38,335 nucleotides of DNA from contig JAPOST010000104.1 in the NCBI GenBank assembly GCA_026709535.1, forward strand, positions 1 through 38,335, in the 5' to 3' direction. Under the pieces are notes generated by a model. It saw nothing but the letters and a program-made list of their open reading frames with translations. It did not search any database and was not told the origin of the DNA. Shown here piece by piece: positions 26,010 through 34,759 of this stretch; within the stretch, counting starts at the first letter, position 1, and each line of letters starts with the position of its first letter. The stretch comes from Rhodospirillaceae bacterium. GTDB taxonomy: Bacteria; Pseudomonadota; Alphaproteobacteria; Bin65. A program made the translations under genes and the position numbers.

Positions 26010-27233
26010 ATGAAGACACCAACAACTTTGAGCCTTGCGGTGACAATGATCTGCGCCTTCGCATCGATCCCGAGAATATTCGCACTGTTCCTGTTCCTGG
26101 GCGTCGCCGCCTGCGGCGTAGGCGACCCCGGCCGGTCCGCAGTTGATACGGGCAAACCGGCGACAAACGCTCTGGACCCCGGCAAGGCGGGGCAGAACAG
26201 TTCCATCAATGTTGCCATGCTTTTGCCGCTCACGGGCGACTATGCCGATGTCAGCAAGTCCATGCAGCGAGCTGCGCAGATGGCAGTCCTCGAAATCCGC
26301 AACAAGGAACTCAATGTCCTGTTCTTCGATACCGGCGGTACGCCCCAAGGCGCTGTGGACGCGGTCGAAAAGGCCATCGCGGGCGGCGCCAAGCTTATCA
26401 TAGGCCCATTGTTCCGCGAAACCGTAATTGCGGTGAAGCAAAAGGCGGCTGAAGCCGATTTGAATGTCGTTGCGTTTTCGAACAGCGAGAGCGTTGCCGG
26501 CGACAACGTTTTCTTGCTCAGCTTCCTGTTACGACAGCAGGTCGATCGCATTGTTCAGTATGCGGCAGAGAAGGGCATCAATGAGATCGGCGTTCTGGCG
26601 CCCGAGTCTATCACCGGGGAGCAGATCGTGATCTATGCCAGGGAAGCAGCGGCACGTTATGGCGCCACAATCACCAAGGCCGGCTACTATTCCGGCGATA
26701 TGCTGCAGATGACTGCCCAGATCAAAACTTTCGCGGCCGGCCAGCCTTTCACAGGCGTACTGATTCACGCTGGCGGCAGCAGCCTGCGGACGTTGGTCAG
26801 CTTCTTGGCGTTCAACGATGTTCTGCAGCCACAAGTCAGGTATCTCGGCACATCGCTGTGGGAGCATTCCAGCATCTGGACGGAATCGAACCTGCGCGGC
26901 GGCTGGTTTTCGGCAACTGATCCGGAGGCGCGAGGGCGGTTTGTCGATCGCTATGAACAGTTCTTCAAGGAGAAGCCGGTTCGCCTCGCCAGTCTTGCCT
27001 ACGACGCAATCGCCTTGGCTGCGACATTGGCCAGCAACGTCAATCACGCTGAAACCAACCCCTATACGAAGGATGCCCTCACCGATGCACGAGGCTTCTT
27101 TGGATCGGCCGGCCTGTTTCGATTTACCAAGAACGGCCTGATAGAACGTGGCCTTGCCGTCCTCGAAGTGGCGGTGGACGACTTTCAGGTCATTGGCTTG
27201 CCGCGCAACGCCTTCACCATACCAACGAACTAG
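26010..27233 (+). CDS. Penicillin-binding-protein activator (LpoA-like) lipoprotein
   Basis: About 407 residues from ATG 26010. The lipoprotein signal peptide ends in the lipobox LGVAACG (Cys35). A periplasmic type I binding-protein fold follows, as in LpoA C-terminal domains and branched-chain amino-acid receptors: VAMLLPLTGDYADVSKSMQR, AGGAKLIIGPLFRETVIAVK, VVAFSNSESVAGDNVFLL. The short single-domain alphaproteobacterial form lacks the TPR N-terminus of the E. coli protein. It is divergent from rsmI with about 140 bases between starts, the conserved lpoA-rsmI arrangement. Role in activating cell-wall synthases is inferred from family and context. Confidence 0.85.
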   Translation: MKTPTTLSLAVTMICAFASIPRIFALFLFLGVAACGVGDPGRSAVDTGKPATNALDPGKAGQNSSINVAMLLPLTGDYADVSKSMQRAAQMAVLEIRNKELNVLFFDTGGTPQGAVDAVEKAIAGGAKLIIGPLFRETVIAVKQKAAEADLNVVAFSNSESVAGDNVFLLSFLLRQQVDRIVQYAAEKGINEIGVLAPESITGEQIVIYAREAAARYGATITKAGYYSGDMLQMTAQIKTFAAGQPFTGVLIHAGGSSLRTLVSFLAFNDVLQPQVRYLGTSLWEHSSIWTESNLRGGWFSATDPEARGRFVDRYEQFFKEKPVRLASLAYDAIALAATLASNVNHAETNPYTKDALTDARGFFGSAGLFRFTKNGLIERGLAVLEVAVDDFQVIGLPRNAFTIPTN

Positions 27234-27423
27234 CCCGGCTATTTCATGGCCGTGTGCGGTCTGGCGGATGGGGGTATTTTCGGGTGTCGGTTGGTGGCTT
27301 GCGCGCTGTCGGGAGGGTGATGGGTCTCCCGGGGTGACGATTTTGGTTGGTTCTGGATGGCTGGGGCCGGATTTCCCGGGACCGCCGGCGTGGCCTTGAC
27401 CCGGGCTGCTTGTGGTCCGGGTG

Positions 27424-27528
27424 CTATCCGGGCTTGAGCCGTGCAGCGACCAGACGGAAGAGGTCCTGCTCGGGACAGGCCGATGACAGGTGGAAGCCCA
27501 CCCGCCGGGTGTTGCGTTATCCGGGTGA
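27424..27528 (-). pseudogene. IS1380-family transposase C-terminal remnant (copy 1)
   Basis: Read on the minus strand the fragment gives GFHLSSACPEQDLFRLVAAR and ends KPG-stop (27424). This is the signature C-terminus of IS1380-family transposases. Bases 27439-27516 match 28751-28828 at all but about five positions, in the same orientation. Only about 30 codons remain; the catalytic core is absent. Confidence 0.7.
27439..27516 (+). repeat. Direct repeat copy 1 (IS1380 3' end)
   Basis: About 78 bases nearly identical (about five mismatches by eye) to 28751-28828 in the same orientation. Both encode the HLSSACPEQDLFRLVAAR end of an IS1380-type transposase. The pair flanks vapBC. Confidence 0.75.
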
Positions 27529-27658
27529 CTTGCACACTAACGCGTTGCAGGTTTCGACCGTCTCAATGAGTTCATGCCCTCGGCCCCTTGCTTGCAATTG
27601 CAGGTTCTGCTGTGGCGACAGAGCCTGCACTGCGCGAAGGCCAGCGCCATGAATGCAT

Positions 27659-27787
27659 TTAAGGCTTCAAGCTCTTCGACTGCATAGCGAAGATTTCACG
27701 CAATGAATCCTGCACACCCTGCGTGGTCGCCTCGACGGACAAGAATTTGTAATGTTGATTCAGGAAATCAAATGCAGATGATTTCAT
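27659..27787 (-). CDS. Small ORF with strong ribosome binding site, probably the start of a broken gene
   Basis: 42 codons from ATG 27787: MKSSAFDFLNQHYKFLSVEA, then TTQGVQDSLREIFAMQSKSL and a stop. On the minus strand AGGGGGAAT sits immediately before the ATG, an excellent Shine-Dalgarno, so the start is believable. A one-base shift near 27662 would extend it by about 40 codons (LNAFMALAFAQCRLCRHS), which suggests a frameshift in a formerly longer, phasin-like or otherwise helical protein. The family is not recognised. It lies directly downstream of vapC on the same strand. Confidence 0.4.
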   Translation of the reverse strand: MKSSAFDFLNQHYKFLSVEATTQGVQDSLREIFAMQSKSLKP

Positions 27788-27794
27788 ATTCCCC

Positions 27795-28196
27795 CTAGGA
27801 GAATGTCGCCACGCCCTCGGCGGTCGCGGCCTCGTTCATGCGCCGGTCGAGGCTCGCCAGCGCGCAGCCTTCGCGCATTGCGAGCGCCAGATAGCTCGCG
27901 TCGTAGGCGCTCAGACGATGGGCGCGCGCCAGCGCCATGACCTTGCGGTCTTCGGTATCGCCCGGACAGACGATGGAAAGCTGGCGCAGCCGCGCCATCG
28001 AAGCGTCGGCATATCCGCCGTCGATTCGCCCCCGGCGCTCCGCGCTCAGCAGCAGATTGCGCAGTTCGTGCCAGAATATGCCCGGAACCTTCGCCGTCTC
28101 GGCGTCCAGACGGTCCAGCACTACGTCCGCGACCGCCGCGGATTCGTCCGGCAGCACCCAGGCCGCGGCGACCGATGCGTCGGCAACGAACGCCAT
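27795..28196 (-). CDS. vapC: VapC-type PIN-domain toxin
   Basis: About 133 residues from ATG 28196; a longer frame only overlaps the antitoxin gene. PIN-domain ribonuclease with the acidic metal site spread over FVADASVAAAWVLPDE (Asp6), IFWHELRNLLL (Glu), LSAYDASYLALA (Asp) and ALASLDRRMNEAA (Asp). VapC toxins cut tRNA or rRNA when the labile antitoxin is gone. Its ATG overlaps the antitoxin stop by one base (TGATG), so the pair is translationally coupled. It appears intact and may be active. It sits between two IS1380 remnants, which suggests it arrived by transfer. Confidence 0.88.
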   Translation of the reverse strand: MAFVADASVAAAWVLPDESAAVADVVLDRLDAETAKVPGIFWHELRNLLLSAERRGRIDGGYADASMARLRQLSIVCPGDTEDRKVMALARAHRLSAYDASYLALAMREGCALASLDRRMNEAATAEGVATFS

Positions 28197-28438
28197 CAGC
28201 GCGCGTGTCCCTCGTGACGCCAGGACAGGATCTCTTCCGTCGTCACCGCCTTCTGCTTCGCCCGCTCGCGGCGAAGCGCGGCGCTGAGCACGGCATGCTC
28301 GCCCTCGCCGGCGATCCTCGTCACATGCGCGACCGGAGTTTGGCCCCGGCAGATCACCAAATCCTCGCCCGCTTCCACCGCCGCCAGCAGCGCCGACAGG
28401 TGGGCCTTGGCCTCGCCGATCTTCACCTGCCGCGTCAT
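28196..28438 (-). CDS. vapB: VapB-type (Phd/YefM) antitoxin
   Basis: The 80-residue protein with the Phd/YefM N-terminal DNA-binding pattern: QVKIGEAKAHLSALLAAVEA, then GEDLVICRGQTPVAHVTRI. The C-terminal part (AKQKAVTTEEILSWRHEG) would wrap the toxin. It is first in the vapBC operon and normally represses its own promoter, which should lie just beyond 28438. Coupled to vapC by a one-base overlap. Confidence 0.85.
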   Translation of the reverse strand: MTRQVKIGEAKAHLSALLAAVEAGEDLVICRGQTPVAHVTRIAGEGEHAVLSAALRRERAKQKAVTTEEILSWRHEGHAR

Positions 28439-28699
28439 TGCCTTCCGCTCCTTGCCTGTTCATCACCGGGAATCCGTTTGCCGGGGCGATGGACTCTCGC
28501 TCCGAGCGGCAAGGATAGCTCCGACACCCGCTTGGTCAAGCACTTGGTCCGATACCGGTTTCGGCGCGTTTCCGGACGAAGAACTCAGTCCTCGGTGTCC
28601 GGATCCGCCTCCCCCAGCCCGAAGTTTGAGCGATGGTGGTGCGTAAGGGGTTGATTGTATTGGCGTTAGCATCAAACCCGTGTGTCGCTTCTGGGAAGG

Positions 28700-29432
28700 C
28701 TACAGGCGCACGCCGAGGTGGTCCAGGATCTTCTTCTGGAGGGGTGTGGGCCGTGCGGCGACCAGACGGAAGAGGTCCTGCTCGGGACAGGCCGACGACA
28801 GGTGGAAGCGCACCCGCCGGGGATTGCGGGTGATCACGGCGCGATCTTCAGGAGGGATGGTGGCGCACTGGGCACGGGCCATCCGGGTACCCTTGCGGCT
28901 GAGCCGGCGGATGATGTTGAGCAGGGTGCAGGTGGAACGGGTTGGGCCACCAGCGGTGGCACGAGGTCCGGGCACCGCATCGTCGGTCGCGTCCATGTCC
29001 AGCACGATCGCTTCCGGCGGGGCCTTGAAAGAAGCCTTTCGGAGACCGGGGGAAGCGCGCCACCAGAACCGCGTGGATCGCCTGTGCCCGGTCCCGCCCG
29101 GGCGCCGTCTGCAAACCGGGATCGTGGCGGAGATCGGCGTGGTCGTTCAGATCCTCGTAACCCGGCGCGATCCCGAACACCCGCTGGAGCACCATGTCCA
29201 CCACGGAATGGCGACGCTTGCCCCGCTGTCGCGGATCGCCCGGTCGCCGCGCCACCGCCGCCGTCAGACCGCGCCGGCGGTCCGCCTGGCGCAACAGCAG
29301 CGCACCCCCGTCGCTGGTCGCCGCACCACCATCGAAACCCGCCGCGACACGGCGACCAAGACAGGCTGGAAATGAAACAGGATCCGAGGGCCGATCCGTC
29401 ACCGCCGTGCTCCTGTGCCAGATTTCTGTCAA
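28700..29432 (-). pseudogene. IS1380-family transposase, internally deleted and frameshifted (copy 2)
   Basis: On the minus strand the N-terminal frame (from 29432) reads AGFDGGAATSDGGALLLRQA, then RVFGIAPGYEDLNDHADLRH, the opening of IS1380-type transposases. A second frame (from about 29005) gives VLDMDATDDAVPG, with the first catalytic Asp, followed almost at once by LNIIRRLSRKGTRMARAQC and FHLSSACPEQDLFRLVAAR, the C-terminus. Most of the core between these (some 250 residues in intact members) is missing, and at least one frameshift is present, so the element cannot move by itself. Its 3' end repeats the remnant at 27424-27528. Confidence 0.8.
28751..28828 (+). repeat. Direct repeat copy 2 (IS1380 3' end)
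   Basis: Matches 27439-27516 in the same orientation with about five mismatches. It is part of the internally deleted IS1380-type transposase at 28700-29432. Confidence 0.75.
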
Positions 29433-29500
29433 CGCATTGAATCATCACACAAAACGGAGCACGGCGGGACCTCATTCATGAAATGGCCGGGCCAAGTGCT

Positions 29501-30661
29501 TTATCGCAGGATTGCAGCCAGAATTGCATTCAGGCGCTGCCGTCCGGTAGCAGTGGCGCGTAACCGCTCGGAGTCGCAGGTCAGCAGGCCTTTCCCCGTC
29601 AGGTCCATTACGACTTCAGCGTCCATGGGCGATTCGGGTTCACCAGGAACGCCGGTCATTGCCAGCGATACGCCTTCGACGGTGCGCAATCCCATCATGA
29701 CCGCTTCCAGGCGGGCCTCTGCGTCTCCGATGATTGATGAGCCCTGTTCGGGCGCCATCGGGCTCACGCCGTTCAGTGCTTGATCCAACCACACTTCCGG
29801 CATGTGGTGATGGCGGGTGCCATGGCGGATTTCATTGATCTGGAAGCGACCATGCGCGCCAGGTCCGATACCGATATAATCGCCGTAGCGCCAATAGGTG
29901 AGATTATGACGAGACTCATCCCCCGGCCTGGCGTGATTTGAAATTTCATAGGCTGGCAGACCACCCGCTTCCATCACCTCTTGCGTGGTCTCGAACAGAG
30001 CGCCGGCCGCATCCTCGTCCGGAACCATCAGTTTGCCGCGTCGCCAAGCCGAATGGAATGCTGTCCCGGGCTCAATCGTCAATTGATACAGTGACAGATG
30101 ACCATCTGCCAGCACCAGAGCATTATCCATCTGATGCCGCCAGGTGGCTACAGTCTGTTCTGGCAGGGCATAAATCAAATCAAAGGAAAAACGTCCAAAC
30201 AGGCGACTTGCCAGTTCCACGGCGCGACGGGCATCCTCGCCCGAATGGCCACGCTCGAGAAAGGCTAAAGCCGCGTTGTCGAAAGACTGCACGCCGATCG
30301 AAACCCGATTGACACCAGCTGCTGCAAAACCTTCGAAGCGCTGCCGGTCAACGACCGCCGGATTGGCTTCCAACGTAATTTCGACTCCGGGGTCGATATC
30401 CCAGCACGCGATTACCGTCTCGATGATGGCTTCAACCAGAACTGGCGGCATCAGGCTGGGCGTTCCGCCTCCGAAAAAGACGCTGGTGACCCGGCGCGGC
30501 CCTGTCCGTTCTGCATAGGCTGAGAGTTGACGCGCGTAGGCATTCTTCCAGGCAGCAATGTCGACCTCCTCGCGGACATGGGAATTGAAATCGCAGTATG
30601 GGCATTTCGACAGGCAGAACGGCCAATGGATGTAGACCGCCAGCGTGCACGGATGAGTCAT
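29501..30661 (-). CDS. hemW: Radical SAM heme chaperone HemW
   Basis: The 386-residue protein, formerly called oxygen-independent coproporphyrinogen III oxidase-like. N-terminal [19 protein letters not shown] carries the CxxxCxxC cluster for the SAM iron-sulfur centre. [43 protein letters not shown] and [14 protein letters not shown] are the expected barrel strands, and the C-terminal HemW domain is present. HemW binds heme and delivers it to respiratory proteins; it is not a true HemN. The start (30661) overlaps the rdgB end by four bases, so rdgB-hemW is an operon, a pairing common in alphaproteobacteria. Confidence 0.94.
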   Translation of the reverse strand: MTHPCTLAVYIHWPFCLSKCPYCDFNSHVREEVDIAAWKNAYARQLSAYAERTGPRRVTSVFFGGGTPSLMPPVLVEAIIETVIACWDIDPGVEITLEANPAVVDRQRFEGFAAAGVNRVSIGVQSFDNAALAFLERGHSGEDARRAVELASRLFGRFSFDLIYALPEQTVATWRHQMDNALVLADGHLSLYQLTIEPGTAFHSAWRRGKLMVPDEDAAGALFETTQEVMEAGGLPAYEISNHARPGDESRHNLTYWRYGDYIGIGPGAHGRFQINEIRHGTRHHHMPEVWLDQALNGVSPMAPEQGSSIIGDAEARLEAVMMGLRTVEGVSLAMTGVPGEPESPMDAEVVMDLTGKGLLTCDSERLRATATGRQRLNAILAAILR

Positions 30662-31302
30662 GTGGCGCGCCAGGCTGCCAGGAGCTTGGCGAATGCATTG
30701 GCCCGGTGGCTGATCGCATGTTTCTGGCGCGGCTCCATTTCGCCGAACGTTATTTTGAAGCCATCGGGCACGAAGATCGGGTCGTAGCCGAATCCGTGTC
30801 TCCCGCGCGGCGGCCAGGTCAATCGCCCTTGCACCGTTCCTTCGAAGATCGCTTCTCCATTCCTTGGGCGCGCCACTGCCAGCGCGCAGACGAAGGTGGC
30901 CGCACGGTTCGAGGCGGTGCCCAGCGCCTCGTTCACTTTCTGCATCGCCAGTCGGAAGTCTTTTGTCGGCCCGGCCCAGCGCGCGGAATATACGCCCGGA
31001 TTGCCGCCCAGGGCTTCGACGCTCAGGCCCGAATCGTCGGCCAGCGCTGGCAGGCCGGCGGCGTCCGCGGCAGCGCGTGCCTTCAGCAGCGCATTACCGA
31101 TGAATGTCCTTTCGGTTTCTTCTGGCTCTGGCAGGGCTAGATCGCCAGCCGAGATAGCTGTTACGCCCAAGGGTCGCAACAGGTCTGCAATCTCCTGGAC
31201 CTTGCCCGCATTATGGCTGGCGATGATGAGTTTTCCGGAGATCGGAAAAAGGGACTTCTGGCCCACTCTCGAGTTTCCAGGCTTTAGAGGATCATTATGC
31301 AC
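30658..31302 (-). CDS. rdgB: Non-canonical purine NTP pyrophosphatase (RdgB/HAM1)
   Basis: The 214-residue enzyme that hydrolyses dITP, XTP and ITP to monophosphates and so keeps deaminated purines out of DNA. Family motifs are [30 protein letters not shown] followed by [22 protein letters not shown] and the C-terminal [13 protein letters not shown]. The first about 22 residues ([12 protein letters not shown]...) are extra compared with many homologues, so a start nearer KLIIASHN is possible, though no other ATG is available there. First gene of the rdgB-hemW operon. Confidence 0.94.
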   Translation of the reverse strand: MHNDPLKPGNSRVGQKSLFPISGKLIIASHNAGKVQEIADLLRPLGVTAISAGDLALPEPEETERTFIGNALLKARAAADAAGLPALADDSGLSVEALGGNPGVYSARWAGPTKDFRLAMQKVNEALGTASNRAATFVCALAVARPRNGEAIFEGTVQGRLTWPPRGRHGFGYDPIFVPDGFKITFGEMEPRQKHAISHRANAFAKLLAAWRAT

Positions 31303-31618
31303 AGAGCACGGGGGAGATGATGCTGCAAGGGTGCTCTTTTGCGCGGCCAGATGCGGCGCGCGAACCGCCTTCGTCTGCCCTCGGTCTCATGGTCTTGGCT
31401 GTCTGGATGCGCATTTGGCGGAACGAAACGGCTTTCAGTAGCATCGTCACATTGCCTGGCGCTCTGTACATATGCTCAATGATCAAACCCAGCTTGCGCC
31501 GAGAAGCGGGAACCTTGACCTTTGGAGTTACAGACCTTTATTGATATAAACGAAAAGCGCGGCTACTCAGCTTGTCGTGTTTTCATTTATCGGAATGCAA
31601 AACGGAAACAGCAGTCTC
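31303..31618. other. 316-base divergent intergenic region rdgB / rpsT
   Basis: No gene seen. It carries the rpsT promoter (31515-31544) and presumably the rdgB promoter on the other strand. Confidence 0.4.
31515..31544 (+). promoter_or_regulatory. Probable sigma-70 promoter of rpsT
   Basis: TTGACC at 31515-31520 and TATTGA at 31539-31544 with an 18-base spacer, about 75 bases before the rpsT ATG. This is a good match for a housekeeping promoter driving a ribosomal protein gene. Visual prediction only. Confidence 0.45.
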
Positions 31619-31882
31619 ATGGCCCATCATAAGTCGGCCAAAAAGCGAATCCGCCGTAATGACGCTCGGACGCAGGTCAATATCGCTCGCCGCGGTCGCG
31701 TGCGTAGTTTCTTGAAGAAAGTGGAAAGCGCCATTGCCGCCGGTGATCAGTCAGCTGCCCGTGACGCGCTGAAATTGGCGCAGCCAGAAATCATGCGCGG
31801 CGTCGCCAAGGGTATTATGCACAAGAATAAAGCCTCGCGTCGCATCAGTCGCCTGAATGCCCGCATCAAGGCGATGGCTTGA
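31619..31882 (+). CDS. rpsT: 30S ribosomal protein S20
   Basis: The 87-residue protein from ATG 31619 (MAHHKSAKKRIRRN), the universal S20 start; the longer frame from 31577 adds non-family residues. All-helical, basic; KGIMHKNKASRRISRLNARI is the usual C-terminal part. S20 binds 16S rRNA early in 30S assembly. It has its own promoter and a hairpin behind it, so it seems monocistronic. dnaA, often its neighbour in alphaproteobacteria, is not in this window. Confidence 0.95.
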   Translation: MAHHKSAKKRIRRNDARTQVNIARRGRVRSFLKKVESAIAAGDQSAARDALKLAQPEIMRGVAKGIMHKNKASRRISRLNARIKAMA

Positions 31883-32225
31883 GCTGAGCCATTTCGACCT
31901 GCAATGCGGCTGGGTCTGCGGTATTGGATACAGTGTCAATCGTTTGACGCCGGTGTTTCCATCGGTTGATAATCCCGCCGCTTCAGCGGCGGTGCATGAT
32001 TTTCCGCTAGACGTGAACTTCCCTGCCTCCGGGTTTGTGATCCCTGAAAACACAGATATGCATAGCCGTCGACCGAGCAGTGTTGTTTGGCTATTCCAAG
32101 CTGTTCGTTTCAGTGGCTTCAAGCCCGCGTGCTTCCTGTTTTTTGTGTTGTAGCGTTTGAGTGTTGCCATGGCTGTTGTTTTGGTGCCAAGGTGTGTGTG
32201 AGGTGACAGTCTTGGAGTTACGGTG
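31883..32225. other. Intergenic region rpsT to second binding protein
   Basis: No gene recognised. It contains the hairpin at 31975-31992 and the upstream region of the binding-protein gene, whose ribosome binding site GGAG is at 32214-32217, eight bases before ATG 32226. Confidence 0.4.
31975..31992 (+). terminator. GC-rich hairpin behind rpsT
   Basis: Perfect seven-base-pair stem CCGCCGC / GCGGCGG with a TTCA tetraloop. It is followed by only a weak T stretch (ATTTTCC) some eight bases on. It may act as a terminator for rpsT or as an mRNA-end stabiliser. Confidence 0.5.
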
Positions 32226-33209
32226 ATGAGACGCTTGCACACTTTTGGCGCTTTTTTGATTGCTGCGACGCTGACTGCTGGTACGTGGTCTGGCGCGGTC
32301 CGCGCCGAGTCGATGACCTACCTGTTTCCGGCACCGCCGGTTCTTCCTGCGTTTGGCCCGATCCAGCTTGCCCGATATAAGGGCTACTTCAAGGCCGCTG
32401 GTCTTTCGGTGAAGTTCGCCAAGGCCAAGGGCGGTGTGGACGTCGCCAAGCAAGTTGGCGTGGGTAATGCGGAACTGGGCGGGGGGCTGGCCGACAGCCC
32501 GATCATCGTTCGGCCCCGGGGCATTCGGGTACGCTCGGTAGCGGTCTTTGGCGGCCGTGGCTTCATGCAGCTTGTTGTGCGTGAGGATTCGGGCGTCAAG
32601 ACGCCGGCGGATCTGAAGGGCAAGAGCGTTTCAGTGCTGTCGTATCAGGACACCACTTATTACGCCCTGCGAGGCATGCTGTCCGCCGTTGGCCTGAAGA
32701 CTCAGGACATCAATGCGATGGCAGTGGGTCCGCGTGGCGTGCCGGCGATGGTGATTGAGGGCAAGGCCGCGGGGTGTGCGTGCGTGCCGGACTGGATCCC
32801 GCCGCTGCACGCTGCCGGGGTGAAAGTCCGGATCATCAGGTCTGAGGACTATTTTCCGCACATGGCGCAGGCGGTGCTGGCGTCCGATAGGCTGATCGCG
32901 GAAAAGCCGGCGCTGATCGGCAAGTTTGTCGGTGCGGTTCTGAGGGGCATGAAAGATATCATGGACGATCCGGCGGGCTCTGCGAACGCTTTCGCCAAAG
33001 CTGTTCCGGTGTGGAAGGGGAAGGAAGGCTACATCAAGGCGGTGTTCGACTATTACGTCAAACTGGTCTACCCGGGCCAGGCGGTGCTGGGGGCGATCGA
33101 TCAGGAACGTCTGGGCAGGCTCCAGGACTACTATGTCAGCCAAGGTATCGTGCGGCAGAAGACACCGCTGGCGGACCTCTATACGAACCGGTTCGTTATG
33201 AAGCGGTAG
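32226..33209 (+). CDS. ABC transporter substrate-binding protein, NMT1/THI5-like (orphan)
   Basis: About 327 residues from ATG 32226, chosen because GGAG lies eight bases upstream; GTG 32223 is next to it. Sec signal peptide: MRRLHTFGAFLIAATLTAG, cleaved after AVRA. Mature protein follows the SsuA/TauA/NMT1 pattern: ARYKGYFKAAGLSVKF, GKSVSVLSYQDTTYYALRGM, and it ends TPLADLYTNRFVMKR. The LYTNRF end is also found at the C-terminus of the binding protein at 7655-8686, so the two are paralogues of one subgroup. No permease or ATPase gene is beside it; it may deliver its ligand to the transporter at 5.4-7.0 kb or to one outside the window. Confidence 0.85.
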   Translation: MRRLHTFGAFLIAATLTAGTWSGAVRAESMTYLFPAPPVLPAFGPIQLARYKGYFKAAGLSVKFAKAKGGVDVAKQVGVGNAELGGGLADSPIIVRPRGIRVRSVAVFGGRGFMQLVVREDSGVKTPADLKGKSVSVLSYQDTTYYALRGMLSAVGLKTQDINAMAVGPRGVPAMVIEGKAAGCACVPDWIPPLHAAGVKVRIIRSEDYFPHMAQAVLASDRLIAEKPALIGKFVGAVLRGMKDIMDDPAGSANAFAKAVPVWKGKEGYIKAVFDYYVKLVYPGQAVLGAIDQERLGRLQDYYVSQGIVRQKTPLADLYTNRFVMKR

Positions 33210-33384
33210 GGGGCTGTTGGGGCACTTTGTAAGGCGCCTGCAAGCCGTTGCGAGGACCAGATCAACTGTTTGTTATCAATTCAATACAGAATGGGTAACT
33301 GAACCAGTCGTAATTGCATTCTTCTTTGTATCTGGGGGCCATCGTTTCCTTTCTCCTCCAGGGTTGTCTGTCATGTCGTCGGAC

Positions 33385-34608
33385 TCATACAGCTACAGGC
33401 AGGGCTTTGAGGCCGCGGAAGCGGGCTCGGCCGTGCAGTTGTGATTGCCCATTGCGGCGCAGGTTGGGGAACCGCTTCACGAACTTGCCGATGGCGACTC
33501 GACCTTCGATCCGGCCCAAGGTGTTGCCCAAGCATACATGTTTACCGATCCCGAAGGCGATCTGCGGGTTGGGTTTGCGACTAATGTCGACGGTTTCCGG
33601 GTCGTCAAAGGTTTCGGGGTCCCGATTCGCGGCAGCGACTCCGCAATGGATGAAGGTGCCCGCCGGAATCGTCGCGCGCCGGTCTGGCGGGCCAAATTCC
33701 ACATCTTCCATGGCCTTGCGGTTGCCGATCTGCAGGGGGCTCTGCCAGCGCAAGGCTTCTTCTATGGTTGTAGTGATCAAATCCGGATCGTCCTGCAGTC
33801 GCTGAAGCTGGTCCGGAAAATCAAGAAGCATATCCATGCAGTTGCCGACCATGTTGGCCGTTGTCTCATGTCCGGCGTTCAGCAGAAAGATGCAATTCTG
33901 AACAAGTTCTACCGCCGTCAACCTCTCGCCGTCCACCTCGCCGAAGATCAATGCTGCCAGTACTTCGCCCTGACTCGCTGAATTCGGCTCTTCTCGACGC
34001 TTGGCGATCAATTCTTCCAGCATTGCGCCGAATTCATCGACGGCATTGTGTCCAGCCAACAGCTTGTCTGGCTGCACTACCGGATCCAATGCGCCGAGGA
34101 TCAGATTGGAATAGCCATGCAACTTGTGTCGGTGCTTCTCTGGAATACCCAGCATGTAGGAGATGATGGCTGTTGGCAGTGCAAGCGCATAGTCTTGCAA
34201 CACGTCGAACGTCTTGCGCGTCGCCAGTTCGTCCAGCAGATCATCAATAATTTGGTGGATCAGCGGGTTTAACTCGGTGATCTTGCGGGGCGTGAAGGCG
34301 CCGGCTAACAACTTGCGTACTCGCGTGTGGATCGGTGGATCATTGAATACCAGACTCGTCGTGTGGTGCGTGTACAGCGGCCCGTCGCCGAACTTCGGCT
34401 TGAAATCAACCGTCTTGTCCGAACTCATGCCCGGATGTCTGAAAGCCTGCACAACATCGTCGTATCGGCTGAGAAAATAGGTGTCATCAGGCATCCGGTG
34501 AACCGGAGCGTGCTTGCGAAGGGCTCGATAAACCGGGAAGGGATCAGCGAGAAAATCCGGCCCGATGGCACTAAGGTCAAAGGAAATGGCAATGTCTTTG
34601 TCAGACAT
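33385..34608 (-). CDS. Cytochrome P450
   Basis: The 407-residue soluble bacterial P450, a heme monooxygenase that needs a ferredoxin partner not seen here. Landmarks: SLVFNDPPIHTRVRKLLAGA (helix C), I-helix LLNAGHETTANMVGN with the oxygen-activating Thr, ExxR in IEEALRWQSP, and the heme loop AFGIGKHVCLGNTLGR with the thiolate Cys near residue 357. It has no membrane anchor. ATG 34608 has no strong ribosome binding site. It converges on the NMT1-like binding protein gene (175 bases between them) and diverges from the exported protein gene at 34760. Substrate cannot be told from sequence; a link to the imported compound is possible. Confidence 0.93.
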   Translation of the reverse strand: MSDKDIAISFDLSAIGPDFLADPFPVYRALRKHAPVHRMPDDTYFLSRYDDVVQAFRHPGMSSDKTVDFKPKFGDGPLYTHHTTSLVFNDPPIHTRVRKLLAGAFTPRKITELNPLIHQIIDDLLDELATRKTFDVLQDYALALPTAIISYMLGIPEKHRHKLHGYSNLILGALDPVVQPDKLLAGHNAVDEFGAMLEELIAKRREEPNSASQGEVLAALIFGEVDGERLTAVELVQNCIFLLNAGHETTANMVGNCMDMLLDFPDQLQRLQDDPDLITTTIEEALRWQSPLQIGNRKAMEDVEFGPPDRRATIPAGTFIHCGVAAANRDPETFDDPETVDISRKPNPQIAFGIGKHVCLGNTLGRIEGRVAIGKFVKRFPNLRRNGQSQLHGRARFRGLKALPVAV

Positions 34609-34745
34609 GACAGGGTGATAATGAAAACGAGGAATGCGTTACGACAGAGTCGGGCAGATCCACAGCGAGGTCAAGGCTTGGTGGTGACGATGGCTTTGTT
34701 GTGTCTTTGGTTTAAGCTTGATGGCAATCTCTCAATGGGGCATCT

Positions 34746-34751
34746 AGGAGG
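34746..34751 (+). promoter_or_regulatory. Strong ribosome binding site of exported orphan protein
   Basis: Perfect AGGAGG eight bases before ATG 34760, one of the strongest Shine-Dalgarno sites in the window. It supports the 34760 gene as real and well translated. Confidence 0.6.
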
Positions 34752-34759
34752 CTCCGCCC

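Larger units (their letters stand above)
27234..27658. other. Gene-free stretch holding an IS1380 3' remnant
   Basis: The first part contains the downstream end of an IS1380-family element (see the pseudogene at 27424-27528). The rest (27530-27658), read on the minus strand in a shifted frame, continues the small ORF at 27659-27787 with NAFMALAFAQCRLCRHSRTC, so it is probably the tail of a broken gene. No other gene is seen. Confidence 0.4.

Noticed and set aside
28463-28675. 70-codon minus-strand ORF upstream of vapB
   Set aside because: Low-complexity Gly/Ser content, no ribosome binding site, no family; probably the vapBC promoter region and IS flank.
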